Source: Rhizobium sp. 2MFCol3.1
GTDB lineage: Bacteria > Pseudomonadota > Alphaproteobacteria > Rhizobiales > Rhizobiaceae
DNA: 64,000 nt
Reading direction: 5' to 3'
NCBI RefSeq assembly: GCF_000377565.1
Contig: NZ_KB898375.1
Location: 16,354-80,353, forward strand
This document shows positions 1 to 8,734 of this stretch, piece by piece (position 1 is the first letter of the stretch; every line of letters starts with the position of its first letter). The translations under genes and the position numbers were made by a program. The notes beneath the pieces are model-generated. The model saw only the letters and a list, made by a program, of their open reading frames with translations, had not been told where the DNA came from and ran no database searches.

Positions 1-1138
1 ACATCGTCGCGATCCAGGAGAAGATCTTCACGCCCGTGGGCACGGCGATGACCATCGTTGCGAAGACGAAGTAGCGCTGCGCGTCGAGCGACAGACCGAC
101 CGTGTACATGTGGTGGGCCCAGACGACGAAGCCGACGGCGCCGATCGCGACCATGGCGTAGGCCATGCCGAGGTAGCCGAAGATCGGCTTCTTGGAGAAG
201 GTCGAGATGATGTGGCTGACGATGCCGAAGCCGGGCAGGATCAGGATGTAGACTTCAGGGTGACCGAAGAACCAGAACAGGTGCTGGTAAAGGATCGGGT
301 CGCCGCCGCCCTCGGGCACGAAGAAGGAAGTGCCGAAGTTGCGGTCGGTCAGCATCATGGTGATGGCGCCGGCGAGAACCGGGAGCGACAGCAGAAGCAG
401 GAAGGCGGTGATCAGAACCGACCAGGCAAAGAGCGGCATCTTGTGCAGCGTCATGCCGGGAGCGCGCATGTTCAGGATCGTGGTGATGAAGTTGATGGCA
501 CCGAGGATCGACGACGCACCGGCAATGTGGAGCGCGAAGATCGCAAGATCGACTGCGGGACCCGGTGTACCCGTGCTCGAAAGCGGCGGATACATGGTCC
601 AGCCGCCGCCGGCACCGTAAGCGCCGGCCGGGCCTTCGACGAACATCGACATGATGAGCAGGATGAAGGCCGGAACGATCAGCCAGAAGGAGATGTTGTT
701 CAGGCGCGGAAAGGCCATATCAGGCGCGCCGATCATGATCGGCACCATCCAGTTGGCGAAACCGCCGATCATCGCCGGCATGACCATGAAGAAGATCATG
801 ATCAGCGCGTGCGCGGTGGTGAACATGTTGAACATCTGCTTGGCGCCGTCGATGGCGGCATCACCCTCGTAGCCGTAGACCATGGCGGCGAGGCCATGGA
901 AAATCTGGATACCAGGCTCCTGCAGCTCCATGCGCATGGCAACGGAGAGCGCACCGCCGACGATGCCGGCCATGATCGCGAAGATCAGGTACAGCGTGCC
1001 GATGTCCTTGTGGTTGGTCGAAAAGAGCCAGCGATTGACGAAGCTCGGCTTGTGCGAGTGGTCGTGGTGGTGATCGTCATGGGCGTGTGCGCCATGATCG
1101 TGATCATGCGAATGATCGTGTGCGGAAGGTCCAGCCAT
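1..1138 (-). CDS. ctaD: Cytochrome c oxidase subunit I (5' part, runs off the window)
   Basis: Catalytic subunit of the aa3-type terminal oxidase in the inner membrane, reducing O2 with electrons from cytochrome c and pumping protons. About 379 N-terminal residues are visible; the C-terminus lies beyond base 1. Family hallmarks are present: STNHKDIGTLYL near the start, the heme-ligand His in TTAHALIM, and HPEVYILILPGFG with the CuB His and the cross-linked Tyr. The start ATG at 1138 follows ctaC by 17 bp, so the two are an operon. Unusual detail: the first 30 residues are rich in His and Asp (HDHSHDHDHGAHAHDD), a likely metal-binding cytoplasmic tail. Confidence 0.97.
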   Translation of the reverse strand, partial: MAGPSAHDHSHDHDHGAHAHDDHHHDHSHKPSFVNRWLFSTNHKDIGTLYLIFAIMAGIVGGALSVAMRMELQEPGIQIFHGLAAMVYGYEGDAAIDGAKQMFNMFTTAHALIMIFFMVMPAMIGGFANWMVPIMIGAPDMAFPRLNNISFWLIVPAFILLIMSMFVEGPAGAYGAGGGWTMYPPLSSTGTPGPAVDLAIFALHIAGASSILGAINFITTILNMRAPGMTLHKMPLFAWSVLITAFLLLLSLPVLAGAITMMLTDRNFGTSFFVPEGGGDPILYQHLFWFFGHPEVYILILPGFGIVSHIISTFSKKPIFGYLGMAYAMVAIGAVGFVVWAHHMYTVGLSLDAQRYFVFATMVIAVPTGVKIFSWIATM

Positions 1139-1155
1139 GTCCCGTTCCTTTTCCT

Positions 1156-2049
1156 TTACTGAGCGACGTTTTCGGCGACATCGAGGGTCTTTGCGGGACC
1201 ATCGGTTTCAGCCATGAGGTTCTTGTAAGCACCGGGCAGGTCGGAGGCGGCGGACGCCATCCACTGCTTGTACTTGTCCTCGGAAACGACGCGAATTGCG
1301 ATCGGCATGAACGCGTGGTCCTTGCCGCAGAGTTCGGAACACTGGCCGTAGAACAGGCCCTCGCGCTCGGCGCGGAACCAGGTTTCGTTCAGGCGGCCGG
1401 GCACGGCATCGATCTTGACGCCGAAGGACGGCATCGCGAAGGCGTGAATGACGTCGGTCGGAGCCGCTGTCACGAGAACGCGCACCGTCTTGTTGACCGG
1501 CAGCACGAGTTCGTTGTCGACGGCGAGAAGGCGCGGATACTTGGCCTTATCTTCCTTGCCGGCGGCGGCGCGATCCTGATCCTTCAGGAGATAGCTGTCG
1601 AAGGCGAGCGGATTGTCGCCAGAGCCCTCGTATTCATAGTTCCACTGCCACTGCGTCGCGGTCGCCTTGATGGTGACATCAGGGTTTTCCGGAAGCGTCA
1701 GCTGCGCGGTCAAAAGATTGAACGACGGAACCGCCAGGAAGAGCAGCACCAGAACCGGTCCCACGGTCCAGGCGATCTCGATTGCGGTGTTGTGGCTCGT
1801 CTTTGATGGAACCGGGTTCGCACTGGCCCGGAAGCGAAGACAGACGATGATAAGAAGAGCGAGCACGAAGAGTGTCACGGGAACAATAAACCACAGCGTA
1901 TATTGTTCGAACCAGTGAATATCGCGCATGATCGGCGTCGCGGCTGGCTGCAAAGTGGCCTGCCACGGCATCGGTTGGTCGGCATAACTGCCGGAAGCAA
2001 AAAGCAGACAGACCATCGCGGTCATGCCTGCATAGGCCTTCTTAATCAC
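1156..2049 (-). CDS. ctaC: Cytochrome c oxidase subunit II
   Basis: Periplasmic CuA-bearing subunit of the aa3 oxidase; it takes electrons from cytochrome c and passes them to subunit I. 297 aa with an N-terminal signal peptide (cleavage likely after SYA, about residue 23), two membrane segments in the first 110 residues, and a cupredoxin domain. The CuA ligands are complete: the His in VIHAFAMPSFGVK and the CSELCGKDHAFM motif near residue 245. The gene is first in the operon with ctaD. The start is preceded on the minus strand by a GAGGGAGATG stretch that serves as ribosome-binding site. Confidence 0.97.
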   Translation of the reverse strand: MIKKAYAGMTAMVCLLFASGSYADQPMPWQATLQPAATPIMRDIHWFEQYTLWFIVPVTLFVLALLIIVCLRFRASANPVPSKTSHNTAIEIAWTVGPVLVLLFLAVPSFNLLTAQLTLPENPDVTIKATATQWQWNYEYEGSGDNPLAFDSYLLKDQDRAAAGKEDKAKYPRLLAVDNELVLPVNKTVRVLVTAAPTDVIHAFAMPSFGVKIDAVPGRLNETWFRAEREGLFYGQCSELCGKDHAFMPIAIRVVSEDKYKQWMASAASDLPGAYKNLMAETDGPAKTLDVAENVAQ

Positions 2050-2386
2050 GTTTCATCTCCCTCGAGCGCTGACCCGCGTGCACTGCACGCAGAATCCTTG
2101 CCATCCTCATGCGCTTCAAACCACAGTTTAGCACTTGCCGCAACAATCCAAAGCATTTGGCCGTGCGGCATTTTCGCCCCGATGATCCCTCCTCCGGGCG
2201 CATCGAAACATGCCATGATTTTCCTTATGATACGGAAAATGTTGGCTTGAGCCAGCCACCCTTCCCAAGAATAATCAAGAAACGTCCCATTTCCGCCGTA
2301 GTCCCCGGCTTTTCAGCGGGTGGGGCTTTTCATTTTGGACGGCCCGCCCCAACTTAGCGGCACTGATTCGAACTGCAGAGGTTTTC
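2050..2386. other. Divergent intergenic region between ctaC and the ialB-like gene
   Basis: 337 bp with no convincing gene; it must hold the promoters for the cta operon (minus) and the ialB-like gene (plus). An inverted repeat with 7-bp arms, ATTTTCC at 2218-2224 and GGAAAAT at 2234-2240 separated by 9 bp, is the most operator-like sequence in it. I recognise no regulator for it. Confidence 0.4.
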
Positions 2387-2992
2387 ATGGGTTTCCGTTC
2401 CCTAGTGCGGCCGTTCGTGCTGTCGGCTTGTGTTACCGCCGCGGCGATCGCTCCGGCTTTCGCGCAGACGCCGGCGCCGACACCAGCTCCGGCCGCGCCG
2501 GCACAGCCCGCCCCCGGCGCCCCTGCCGCGCAGGCGACACCAGGACAGACGCAACCGCAGGCGCCCGGCACCGTGCGCTCCAATCACGGCGCGTGGTCCG
2601 TGGTCTGCGACAAGCCGGCCGGTGCTTCGGCCGAGCAATGCGCGCTGATGCAGAACGTCATCGCCGAGGACCGCCCGGAAGTGGGCCTCTCGGTGGTTGT
2701 GCTGAAGACCGCCGACCGCAAGTCGAAGATTCTGCGCGTGCTCGCACCGCTCGGCGTGCTGCTGCCCAACGGTCTCGGCCTTAACGTCGACGGCAAGGAT
2801 ATCGGCCGCGCCTACTTCGTTCGCTGCTTCGCCGACGGCTGCTATGCCGAAGTCGTACTCGAGGACGAGTTGCTCAAGACCTTCCGCAGCGGCGCCAGCG
2901 CCACCTTCATCGTCTTCCAGACGCCTGAAGAGGGTATCGGCATTCCCGTCGACCTGAAGGGCTTCGCTGAAGGCTACGACGCGCTTCCCTGA
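2387..2992 (+). CDS. Invasion-associated locus B (IalB) family protein
   Basis: 201-aa exported protein. Residues 1-26 form a signal peptide ending AFA, followed by a Pro/Ala/Gln-rich linker to about residue 60, then the compact IalB domain (NHGAWSVVCDKP at its start; Cys-containing strands CALMQNV, VRCFADGCYAEV). IalB-family proteins are envelope proteins; the Bartonella member was linked to erythrocyte entry, but rhizobial members have no assigned role. The RBS is AGAGG five bases before ATG. A 14-bp perfect palindrome, CCCTGATATCAGGG (2987-3000), covers the stop codon. Placement between ctaC and tldD is, from memory, common in rhizobia. Confidence 0.88.
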   Translation: MGFRSLVRPFVLSACVTAAAIAPAFAQTPAPTPAPAAPAQPAPGAPAAQATPGQTQPQAPGTVRSNHGAWSVVCDKPAGASAEQCALMQNVIAEDRPEVGLSVVVLKTADRKSKILRVLAPLGVLLPNGLGLNVDGKDIGRAYFVRCFADGCYAEVVLEDELLKTFRSGASATFIVFQTPEEGIGIPVDLKGFAEGYDALP

Positions 2993-3142
2993 TATCAGGG
3001 GCCTGACAAGGGCGCTTAATAGCTGGGCCTGACCTCCGCGTCTGATCGCTTTTGCGATCCTTACGAATTCGACACTTGCTCGAACCGTCCCCGGGACCTA
3101 CATCGGCAGGAAGCATTTCCTGCCGCAGCGGAGCATAATGAC

Positions 3143-4558
3143 ATGAATACCGATCTCCTGACGCTTTTCGACGCCGACGAAGCGAAGATGCGTTCGCTTG
3201 TCGCCGAAGCCCTTTCCGGCGCCGACGACGGGGAGCTCTATATCGAGCACGCGCAGGCCGAATCGCTGATGTTCGACAATGGCCGCCTCAAGGGCGGCAG
3301 CTTCAACACCGAGCAGGGTTTTGGCCTGCGCGCGGTGGCGGGTGAAGCCGTCGGTTACGCGCATGCGGGCGATCTCTCGGTTTCGGCGCTGAAGCGGGCT
3401 GCCGACGCGGTGAGCGCGGTGACGCGCGGCTACACCGGCAACTATGCAGCGGCCCCGCAGGGCACCAACAAGAAGCTCTATAGCGACGAAAACCCGATCG
3501 GCTCGCCCACCTTCGAGGAGAAGGTCAAGGTTCTGCAGGACATCGACGCCTATCTCCGCGGCAAGGACGACAAGGTCCGGCAGGTGACGGCTTCGGTCGC
3601 CGCCAGCTGGCAGGTGGTCGACATCCTGCGCGCCGACGGTCACCGGGTCCGCGACATCCGACCGATGACGCGCATCAACATCTCCGTCATGGTCGGCCAG
3701 GGCGACCGGCAGGAAAGCGGCTCCTATGGTAGCGGCGGACGCATCGGCTTCGGCGACTTCATCGCCGAGGGCAACTGGCAGTATGGCGCCGACGAGGCGC
3801 TGCGCCAGGCGCTCGTCAATCTCGAGGCGATCGAGGCGCCTGCCGGCACCATGGACGTCGTGCTCTCCTCCGGCTGGCCGGGCGTGATGCTGCACGAGGC
3901 CGTCGGCCACGGGCTGGAAGGCGATTTCAACCGCAAGAAGACGTCGGCCTTCGCTGGCCTGCTCGGCCAGATGGTCGCCGCCCCTGGCGTGACCGTCGTC
4001 GATGACGGCACGATCGACAGCCGCCGCGGCTCGATCACCATCGACGACGAAGGCACGCCTTCGGGCTACAACGTGCTGATCGAAAACGGCAAACTGGTCG
4101 GCTATATGCAGGACCGGCAGAACGCCCGGCTGATGGGCATGAAACCGACAGGCAACGGCCGCCGACAGGGCTACGCGCATGTGCCGATGCCGCGCATGAC
4201 CAACACCTATATGCTGGGTGGCGACAAGACGCCGGAAGAAATCATCTCCTCGGTGAAGAAGGGCATCTATGCCGTCTCCTTCGGCGGCGGCCAGGTCGAC
4301 ATCACTTCCGGCAAGTTCGTGTTCGGCTGCACCGAGGCCTATCTGATCGAGAACGGCAAGATCGGTCCCGCCGTCAAGGGCGCCATGCTGATCGGCAACG
4401 GTCCGGATGCGATGCAGCGGATCTCCATGGTCGGCAACGACATGAAGCTCGACACAGGCATTGGCAATTGCGGCAAAGCCGGCCAGTGGGTTCCCGTCGG
4501 CGTCGGCCAGCCGCATCTGAGAATGGATCAAGTCACCGTCGGCGGCACGCAGGCGTAG
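3143..4558 (+). CDS. tldD: Metalloprotease TldD
   Basis: 471-aa TldD/PmbA-family metallopeptidase; with its partner TldE it proteolyses small peptides and was first found through microcin processing and antitoxin turnover. The zinc site is visible as HEAVGHGLEGD at about residues 251-261, with His, Glu and second His in place. The typical C-terminal block is also present: FVFGCTEAYLIENGKI, then VKGAMLIGNGPDAM, and GNCGKAGQWVPVGVGQP at the end. Length matches the family. The start at 3143 has GGAG nine bases upstream. The partner gene tldE/pmbA is not in the window. Confidence 0.95.
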   Translation: MNTDLLTLFDADEAKMRSLVAEALSGADDGELYIEHAQAESLMFDNGRLKGGSFNTEQGFGLRAVAGEAVGYAHAGDLSVSALKRAADAVSAVTRGYTGNYAAAPQGTNKKLYSDENPIGSPTFEEKVKVLQDIDAYLRGKDDKVRQVTASVAASWQVVDILRADGHRVRDIRPMTRINISVMVGQGDRQESGSYGSGGRIGFGDFIAEGNWQYGADEALRQALVNLEAIEAPAGTMDVVLSSGWPGVMLHEAVGHGLEGDFNRKKTSAFAGLLGQMVAAPGVTVVDDGTIDSRRGSITIDDEGTPSGYNVLIENGKLVGYMQDRQNARLMGMKPTGNGRRQGYAHVPMPRMTNTYMLGGDKTPEEIISSVKKGIYAVSFGGGQVDITSGKFVFGCTEAYLIENGKIGPAVKGAMLIGNGPDAMQRISMVGNDMKLDTGIGNCGKAGQWVPVGVGQPHLRMDQVTVGGTQA

Positions 4559-4584
4559 GCTCTTCCCCGCCCCACACGAATGGC

Positions 4585-4613
4585 TTGAAATAGGCGACTG
4601 CGAGAGTTATATA
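4585..4613 (+). promoter_or_regulatory. Sigma70-type promoter of the small RNA after tldD
   Basis: TTGAAA (4585-4590), a 17-bp spacer, then TATATA (4608-4613). This is a near-consensus housekeeping promoter in a gene-free gap, predicting transcription from about 4620. Confidence 0.6.
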
Positions 4614-4619
4614 ACTATC

Positions 4620-4748
4620 AGCAGCAGACAACGAGGCTTCCGAAAGGACGCTGTTGCAAGTGCACCTTTAGAGGTCGGTACACCACGGTAAGGCACACTC
4701 GTTCGGCGGAAACGCCATGGGAAAGGCTCCTTTTGGGGGCCTTTTTTG
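4620..4748 (+). ncRNA. Probable small RNA, about 125 nt, downstream of tldD
   Basis: There is no open frame here, but the gap holds a promoter (see 4585-4613), two short GAAA-capped hairpins (CCGAAAGG near 4638 and GGCGGAAACGCC near 4705), and a strong intrinsic terminator at 4722-4747. The transcript would be about 125 nt. I do not recognise the family: it lacks the SRP loop, tmRNA, RNase P and 6S signatures. Its 3' end abuts the 3' end of the convergent gene at 4752. It could be an independent trans-acting sRNA or, less likely, the tldD 3' UTR. Confidence 0.6.
4722..4747 (+). terminator. Intrinsic terminator of the small RNA
   Basis: AAAGGCTCC pairs with GGGGGCCTTT across a TTTT loop (one G-T wobble), followed by a run of six T. 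Orientation is plus. Confidence 0.75.
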
Positions 4749-4751
4749 TTT

Positions 4752-5288
4752 CTAAGGCACCCTTATCTGCTGGAAGTGGACCTTTTTCACGAGCTGACGG
4801 ACGTTATACTTCCGCTTGATGTGATTGAAATCGATGTCTTTCTGGTAAGCGCTTTTGACTACAAGCTCGACGTTGTGTTGGTCGGATCTGCTCGGAAAGA
4901 GATAATAGACAACAAGATCATTGAGGCCAGAGATCAGGACAGGACCTGAAACGGCAAGATTGCTTGCCTTGTTTTTGTCGAGAGACTGCCATGTCAGATA
5001 GTTATCCTCGACCATCCTCCTGCAGATATCTGGCAGCGTCAGAGAATTTTCGTAACGCTCCTCGCAAAACTGTCTCAAAAGGCCAGCCTCATCTCGCAAG
5101 GTAAAGGCTGCGGAACCGCCTTCATGGCGCCGAGAAAATACATGTGTCTGATAGGAGATGCGGATGTCGATGTCGGCACCTCCAGCCCCTTGTCCAGCAA
5201 GGCATACAGAGGTAGGCACAAGGTGCTCGAACGTGAACCTACGTCGCGCATGATCGATTGTTGGAAATGAGTCATTGATAGTCGTCAT
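4752..5288 (-). CDS. Hypothetical protein, 178 aa, unrecognised
   Basis: I do not recognise this family. The protein looks soluble: no signal peptide or membrane segment. It has a central charged helical stretch (DEAGLLRQFCEERYENSLTLPDICRRMVEDNYLTW) and a basic C-terminus (HIKRKYNVRQLVKKVHFQQ). Codon choice looks less GC-biased than the neighbours, suggesting acquired DNA. It is single, flanked by the convergent small RNA on one side and by 220 bp without features on the other. The last 45 residues, alternating strand-like and basic segments, could be a small nuclease or toxin fold, but no catalytic motif is identifiable and that idea is only a guess. Confidence 0.7.
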   Translation of the reverse strand: MTTINDSFPTIDHARRRFTFEHLVPTSVCLAGQGAGGADIDIRISYQTHVFSRRHEGGSAAFTLRDEAGLLRQFCEERYENSLTLPDICRRMVEDNYLTWQSLDKNKASNLAVSGPVLISGLNDLVVYYLFPSRSDQHNVELVVKSAYQKDIDFNHIKRKYNVRQLVKKVHFQQIRVP

Positions 5289-5508
5289 GAGGCGCGGGAA
5301 CCCGAAGCGGCAAGACAGCTCTCACGATCTGGACCCATTCACCAATGAGCTGGATTATAGATTGCGCCGGTAGTCTGGCTTTAAAACATCAATTTTTCGC
5401 GATAAAAGGGCACCTGTCAAGCCTTGCAACCTTGTACTGCCATCAAGCTTCTCGGTCATGGCCGTCGCCAGCAAGTTCTACAGGCTGAGCCTCAGCGCCG
5501 CCTGACGC

Positions 5509-5823
5509 TCAAAGAGCTTCATCCAGTGAAAACAGCCACTTGCGCTTGATCGCGGCAGCGAGGTCGAGATCGTTTTGGTGCGCGAAGAGCAGGATGTGGC
5601 CGAGCACGTCGGCGGCTTCGTCTTCGAGGTCGCGGGCCATGTCCTCACCGGAGCGCCCCTTGGGGCGCCCTCGCCCGCTCACGCGGTTCCAGGCCTGGGT
5701 CAGTTCGCCCATCTCTTCCTGGAGCTTCAGCAGGAACCAGTCGGCATCGCGGGTGATGCCGTTTTCTCCGGCATAGGCACTCGAGGCCCGCTCGAACTTC
5801 AGGGCAAGATCATCCAGCATCAT
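5509..5823 (-). CDS. MazG-like nucleotide pyrophosphohydrolase
   Basis: 104-aa all-alpha NTP pyrophosphohydrolase of the MazG/dUTPase-like superfamily, expected to cleave nucleoside triphosphates to monophosphates. The Mg-binding acidic motifs are both visible: EEMGEL in LKLQEEMGELTQAW (about residues 33-46) and EDEAADVLGHILL (about 68-80). It is a single-domain form, much shorter than E. coli MazG. Two ATGs are in tandem (5823 and 5820); the AGGAG lies 3 and 6 bases upstream respectively, which favours 5820. No mazEF partner is adjacent, so there is no sign of a toxin-antitoxin role. Confidence 0.85.
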   Translation of the reverse strand: MMLDDLALKFERASSAYAGENGITRDADWFLLKLQEEMGELTQAWNRVSGRGRPKGRSGEDMARDLEDEAADVLGHILLFAHQNDLDLAAAIKRKWLFSLDEAL

Positions 5824-5890
5824 GTTCTCCTTTCGTTTGCGTAGGAGAACTCTGATTCAGCGGCAATGTCTAGTCGGAATGGCTGGCGGA

Positions 5891-7216
5891 TCAGCCGCGG
5901 TCGCCGAGCAGCATGCAATCGTAGGAGCGCTTCTTCAGCGCGTCGCAGGCTGATGTCGCTGCGTCGCGGCTTTCGAAGCCGACGAAGCGGGCGCGATAGA
6001 CCTTGTTGGCGCCCTTGCCGACGGCTTCCGTATAGGGGTTGGCCGACTTCAGCGCGGCGCCGCCTTCGGACTTGGCCTGGGCGAGAAGCGCACGGGCGGC
6101 TTCGTCGCTCGGGGCAGCCGAGATCTGGATCGACCAGTCGCCGGTCGAGGCGACGGATGCGAGCGGCTTTGCAGAGCCGATTTTCGCTGACGGCGTTACG
6201 GCGTCGAGCGCCGACGGACGCTCCTGCGGAACGGTGTCGCTCAGATAGCCGAGCGCCTTGGGAGCAAGTTCGCTGCGGGCGATTTCGGGTGCTGCGACCG
6301 GGGCGACATCCTCGACGCGCGGTGCGGATGCGGGAACCGGCAGGTCGCTGGCATCAGCCGCGGAGGCAACTTCAACAGGCTCGCGCGAATTGACACTGGC
6401 AACCAGACGGGCGCCACCCGAGGAGGATGCGCGGCCCATGGCCTTGTCGAGCAGGGCCGCCATCTTGTCGTCGCGGCTGCGGGCGGTGCGGCCGCCGAGG
6501 ACCACGCCGACGACGCGACGGTTGCCATCCTTGACGGCGCTGACGAGGTTGAAGCCCGAAGCGTTGGTATAGCCGGTCTTGATGCCGTCCATGCCCTGGT
6601 AGCGGTACATGAGGTTGTTGTGACCGCGAATCTGGCGGCCGCGGAAATTGAAGCTCGCGGTCGAGAACAGGCGATATTCGCGGGGATAATTCTTCATCAG
6701 GGCGACGGCGAGCGTCGACATATCACGGGCGGTAGTGATCTGGCGGCCATCAGGCAGACCGGACGCGTTGACGAAGGTGGTGCGGCTCATGCCGAGCTGG
6801 CGCGCCTTCTGCGTCATCAGCCGGGCGAAATTGCTTTCCGAGCCACCGAGCTTTTCGCCCATGGCAGCAGCGGCGTCGTTGGCCGACTTGGTGATCATGC
6901 CGAGGATCGCTTCGCGCACGGTGATCGACGTTCCTGCCTTGGCGCCGAGCTTGGTCGGCGGGCGGGAGGCCGCGTATTTCGACATGACGATCGGGGTATC
7001 CCAGTTCATCTTGCCGCGATTGATGGCCTCGAAAGCCATGTAGATCGTCATCATCTTCGTGAGAGACGCGGGATGATTGAGGACATCGGCGTTTTCCGAC
7101 GACAGAACCTTGCCGGTTCTCGCATCGAGGATGAGGGAGGCGCTGCCAGCCATCGCCGACAACGGCGCCGCAACGACCAACGTCGCGGTTATAATCGCGG
7201 CCAACAGCTTTCTCAT
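5891..7216 (-). CDS. D-alanyl-D-alanine carboxypeptidase (PBP5/6 type) with SPOR domain
   Basis: 441-aa secreted penicillin-binding enzyme that trims the terminal D-Ala of peptidoglycan stem peptides. It has a signal peptide (residues 1-22, ending AMA), then the three active-site motifs of peptidase family S11: SLTK in HPASLTKMM, SAN in KSANDAAA, and KTG in GIKTGYTNASG. After a low-complexity Ala/Pro/Val linker (about 270-360), the C-terminal 75 residues form a SPOR domain (WSIQISAAPSDEAAR to YDCMLLG), which binds denuded glycan and would bring the enzyme to the division septum. I chose ATG 7216 because it carries GAGGGGAAG upstream and begins the signal peptide; the frame is open 37 codons further upstream. 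Confidence 0.93.
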   Translation of the reverse strand: MRKLLAAIITATLVVAAPLSAMAGSASLILDARTGKVLSSENADVLNHPASLTKMMTIYMAFEAINRGKMNWDTPIVMSKYAASRPPTKLGAKAGTSITVREAILGMITKSANDAAAAMGEKLGGSESNFARLMTQKARQLGMSRTTFVNASGLPDGRQITTARDMSTLAVALMKNYPREYRLFSTASFNFRGRQIRGHNNLMYRYQGMDGIKTGYTNASGFNLVSAVKDGNRRVVGVVLGGRTARSRDDKMAALLDKAMGRASSSGGARLVASVNSREPVEVASAADASDLPVPASAPRVEDVAPVAAPEIARSELAPKALGYLSDTVPQERPSALDAVTPSAKIGSAKPLASVASTGDWSIQISAAPSDEAARALLAQAKSEGGAALKSANPYTEAVGKGANKVYRARFVGFESRDAATSACDALKKRSYDCMLLGDRG

Positions 7217-7467
7217 GCACTTCCCCTCGATGAACGGCCGACCCTCGTCGCCCGAATTTTGTCCCGTTCTTGTACAGAAGGACACAATATGGCGCGACTT
7301 TGCGGCAACGTGGACCATTTTTGTCAAATTTTACCCTTTATGGTGAAAAAACCGTAAAACACGCCCTGCAATATTAGAATTCAGGCAAAATCGGCATTCA
7401 GCAAGGCTTAACCTCGCGCTTGCTAGGGTCGCTCTCCTCACGACCCCCCGCAAACGGAGCGGAGATG

Positions 7468-8514
7468 ATGAACGCCAGAACGCTGGCAAAGCGGATCGCG
7501 ATAACTGGCGGGCTGGAGGTGGCCAACCTCCTGCGCTCGGTCGGGCTGATGCGCGGCGCACGCGGCATGGGCGCGATCTTCACGCTGCATCACGTTCGCC
7601 CCCACGAGCCCTCCGCCTTTTCGCCGAACGCGCATCTGGAGATCACACCGGACTTTCTCGACGCGGTGCTGACGCGGCTGAAGAGCGACGGCTACCGATT
7701 CGTGTCGCTAGCTGACGTGCCCGGTGCGCTCTTGGAGCCCAAGCCGTCGCAGCCCTTCGCGGCCTTTACGCTCGACGACGGCTATCGCAACAATCTCGTC
7801 TACGCCATGCCGGTGTTCGAGCGACATGAGGCGCCTTTCACGATCTTCGTGGCCAAGGGGCTGGTGGAGCGGACGCATACGATCTGGTGGGAGACACTGA
7901 CGGTACTCTTGCGGCGCGAGGACAGGCTGAGCTTCGATTTCGGCAATGGGACCGAGACGATCGACACCGCGGCACCCGCTGATAAGCATCGCGCGTTTGC
8001 CCGTTTCGCACGCTATATTCATGCGCGTGAGGAGACGTCTGCTGTAGAGGCCGTGGATGCGCTGGCGCGGTCTCACGGGATCGACCCCGTCGAGATCGTC
8101 GACGATCTGGTGATGGGCGCCCCGGAGCTCAACCTGCTGGACGCCAGCCCGCTCGCCTCGCTCGGCGCTCACACGGTCAGCCACCGTGCCGTCGCGCGGC
8201 TTTCCGACGCCGAGGTTCGCGATGAGATGACGCACTCACAGGATTATGTCGAGGTGATCAGCGGCCACCGGCCTGATGCATTTGCCTATCCTTATGGAAC
8301 ACGCGAGGCGGTGACGCAGCAGCAGGCGGCGATCGCTAGGGATCTCGGCTTTTCTCTGGCGGTGACCACGCAGCCCGGCGTGATCGGCCGGCAATCGCTC
8401 GAGCGCGCCACCTATCTGCCGCGTCTGTCGATCAATGGGCTCTATCAGAAGCCGCGCTATGTCTCAGGCCTTGCTTCGGGGATTCCCTTGAAGCTGATGG
8501 GCAACCGCGGCTGA
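7468..8514 (+). CDS. Polysaccharide deacetylase (NodB-homology domain)
   Basis: About 348-aa carbohydrate esterase family 4 type protein. The NodB metal motif is visible as TLDDGYRNN (about residue 102) and the downstream AYPYGTRE block near 270, with SLGAHTVSHRAV supplying the histidines. The family removes N- or O-acetyl groups from chitin, peptidoglycan or exopolysaccharide; the substrate cannot be told from sequence. There is no clear signal peptide. Tandem ATGs at 7465 and 7468; GGAG at 7456-7459 fits the second. It is divergent from the carboxypeptidase gene, sharing a 250-bp promoter region, and is not part of a visible polysaccharide cluster. Confidence 0.87.
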   Translation: MNARTLAKRIAITGGLEVANLLRSVGLMRGARGMGAIFTLHHVRPHEPSAFSPNAHLEITPDFLDAVLTRLKSDGYRFVSLADVPGALLEPKPSQPFAAFTLDDGYRNNLVYAMPVFERHEAPFTIFVAKGLVERTHTIWWETLTVLLRREDRLSFDFGNGTETIDTAAPADKHRAFARFARYIHAREETSAVEAVDALARSHGIDPVEIVDDLVMGAPELNLLDASPLASLGAHTVSHRAVARLSDAEVRDEMTHSQDYVEVISGHRPDAFAYPYGTREAVTQQQAAIARDLGFSLAVTTQPGVIGRQSLERATYLPRLSINGLYQKPRYVSGLASGIPLKLMGNRG

Positions 8515-8637
8515 GGGTCAGCCCCTCCCCGCCAGATTATCCACCGATCACTTTCTTTTGAGGCGGCACACCATCGACGGGCGATGCCGCCCCTTCAGCG
8601 GCACGATCTTTTCAACCTAGGATGAAAATTCGAGCGA

Positions 8638-8668
8638 GGAGCGCCGTGGTTGCGCGGCGCTCCCTTTT
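8638..8668 (+). terminator. Intrinsic terminator after the polysaccharide deacetylase
   Basis: GGAGCGCCG (8638-8646) pairs with CGGCGCTCC (8655-8663), followed by CTTTT. A second hairpin, GGCGGCA/TGCCGCC (8562-8591), lies just upstream but lacks a T-run. Confidence 0.8.
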
Positions 8669-8734
8669 GATGTCAGCGGCGACAAGTTCGTTGCTCTCTT
8701 GCGCAAGTCTTCGCAGACGCCACCGAGGCGATGC

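Noticed and set aside
110..1162. Long plus-strand open frame (about 350 codons) rich in Asp, Gly, His and Arg
   Set aside because: It is antisense to ctaD, whose protein is unmistakable; the composition is that of a GC-rich antisense frame.
5509..5823. MazG-like gene as part of a mazEF toxin-antitoxin locus
   Set aside because: No MazE or MazF partner on either side; the gene is a lone pyrophosphohydrolase.
8562..8591. GGCGGCA/TGCCGCC hairpin as a second terminator
   Set aside because: No T-run follows; it may be only local secondary structure before the true terminator at 8638.
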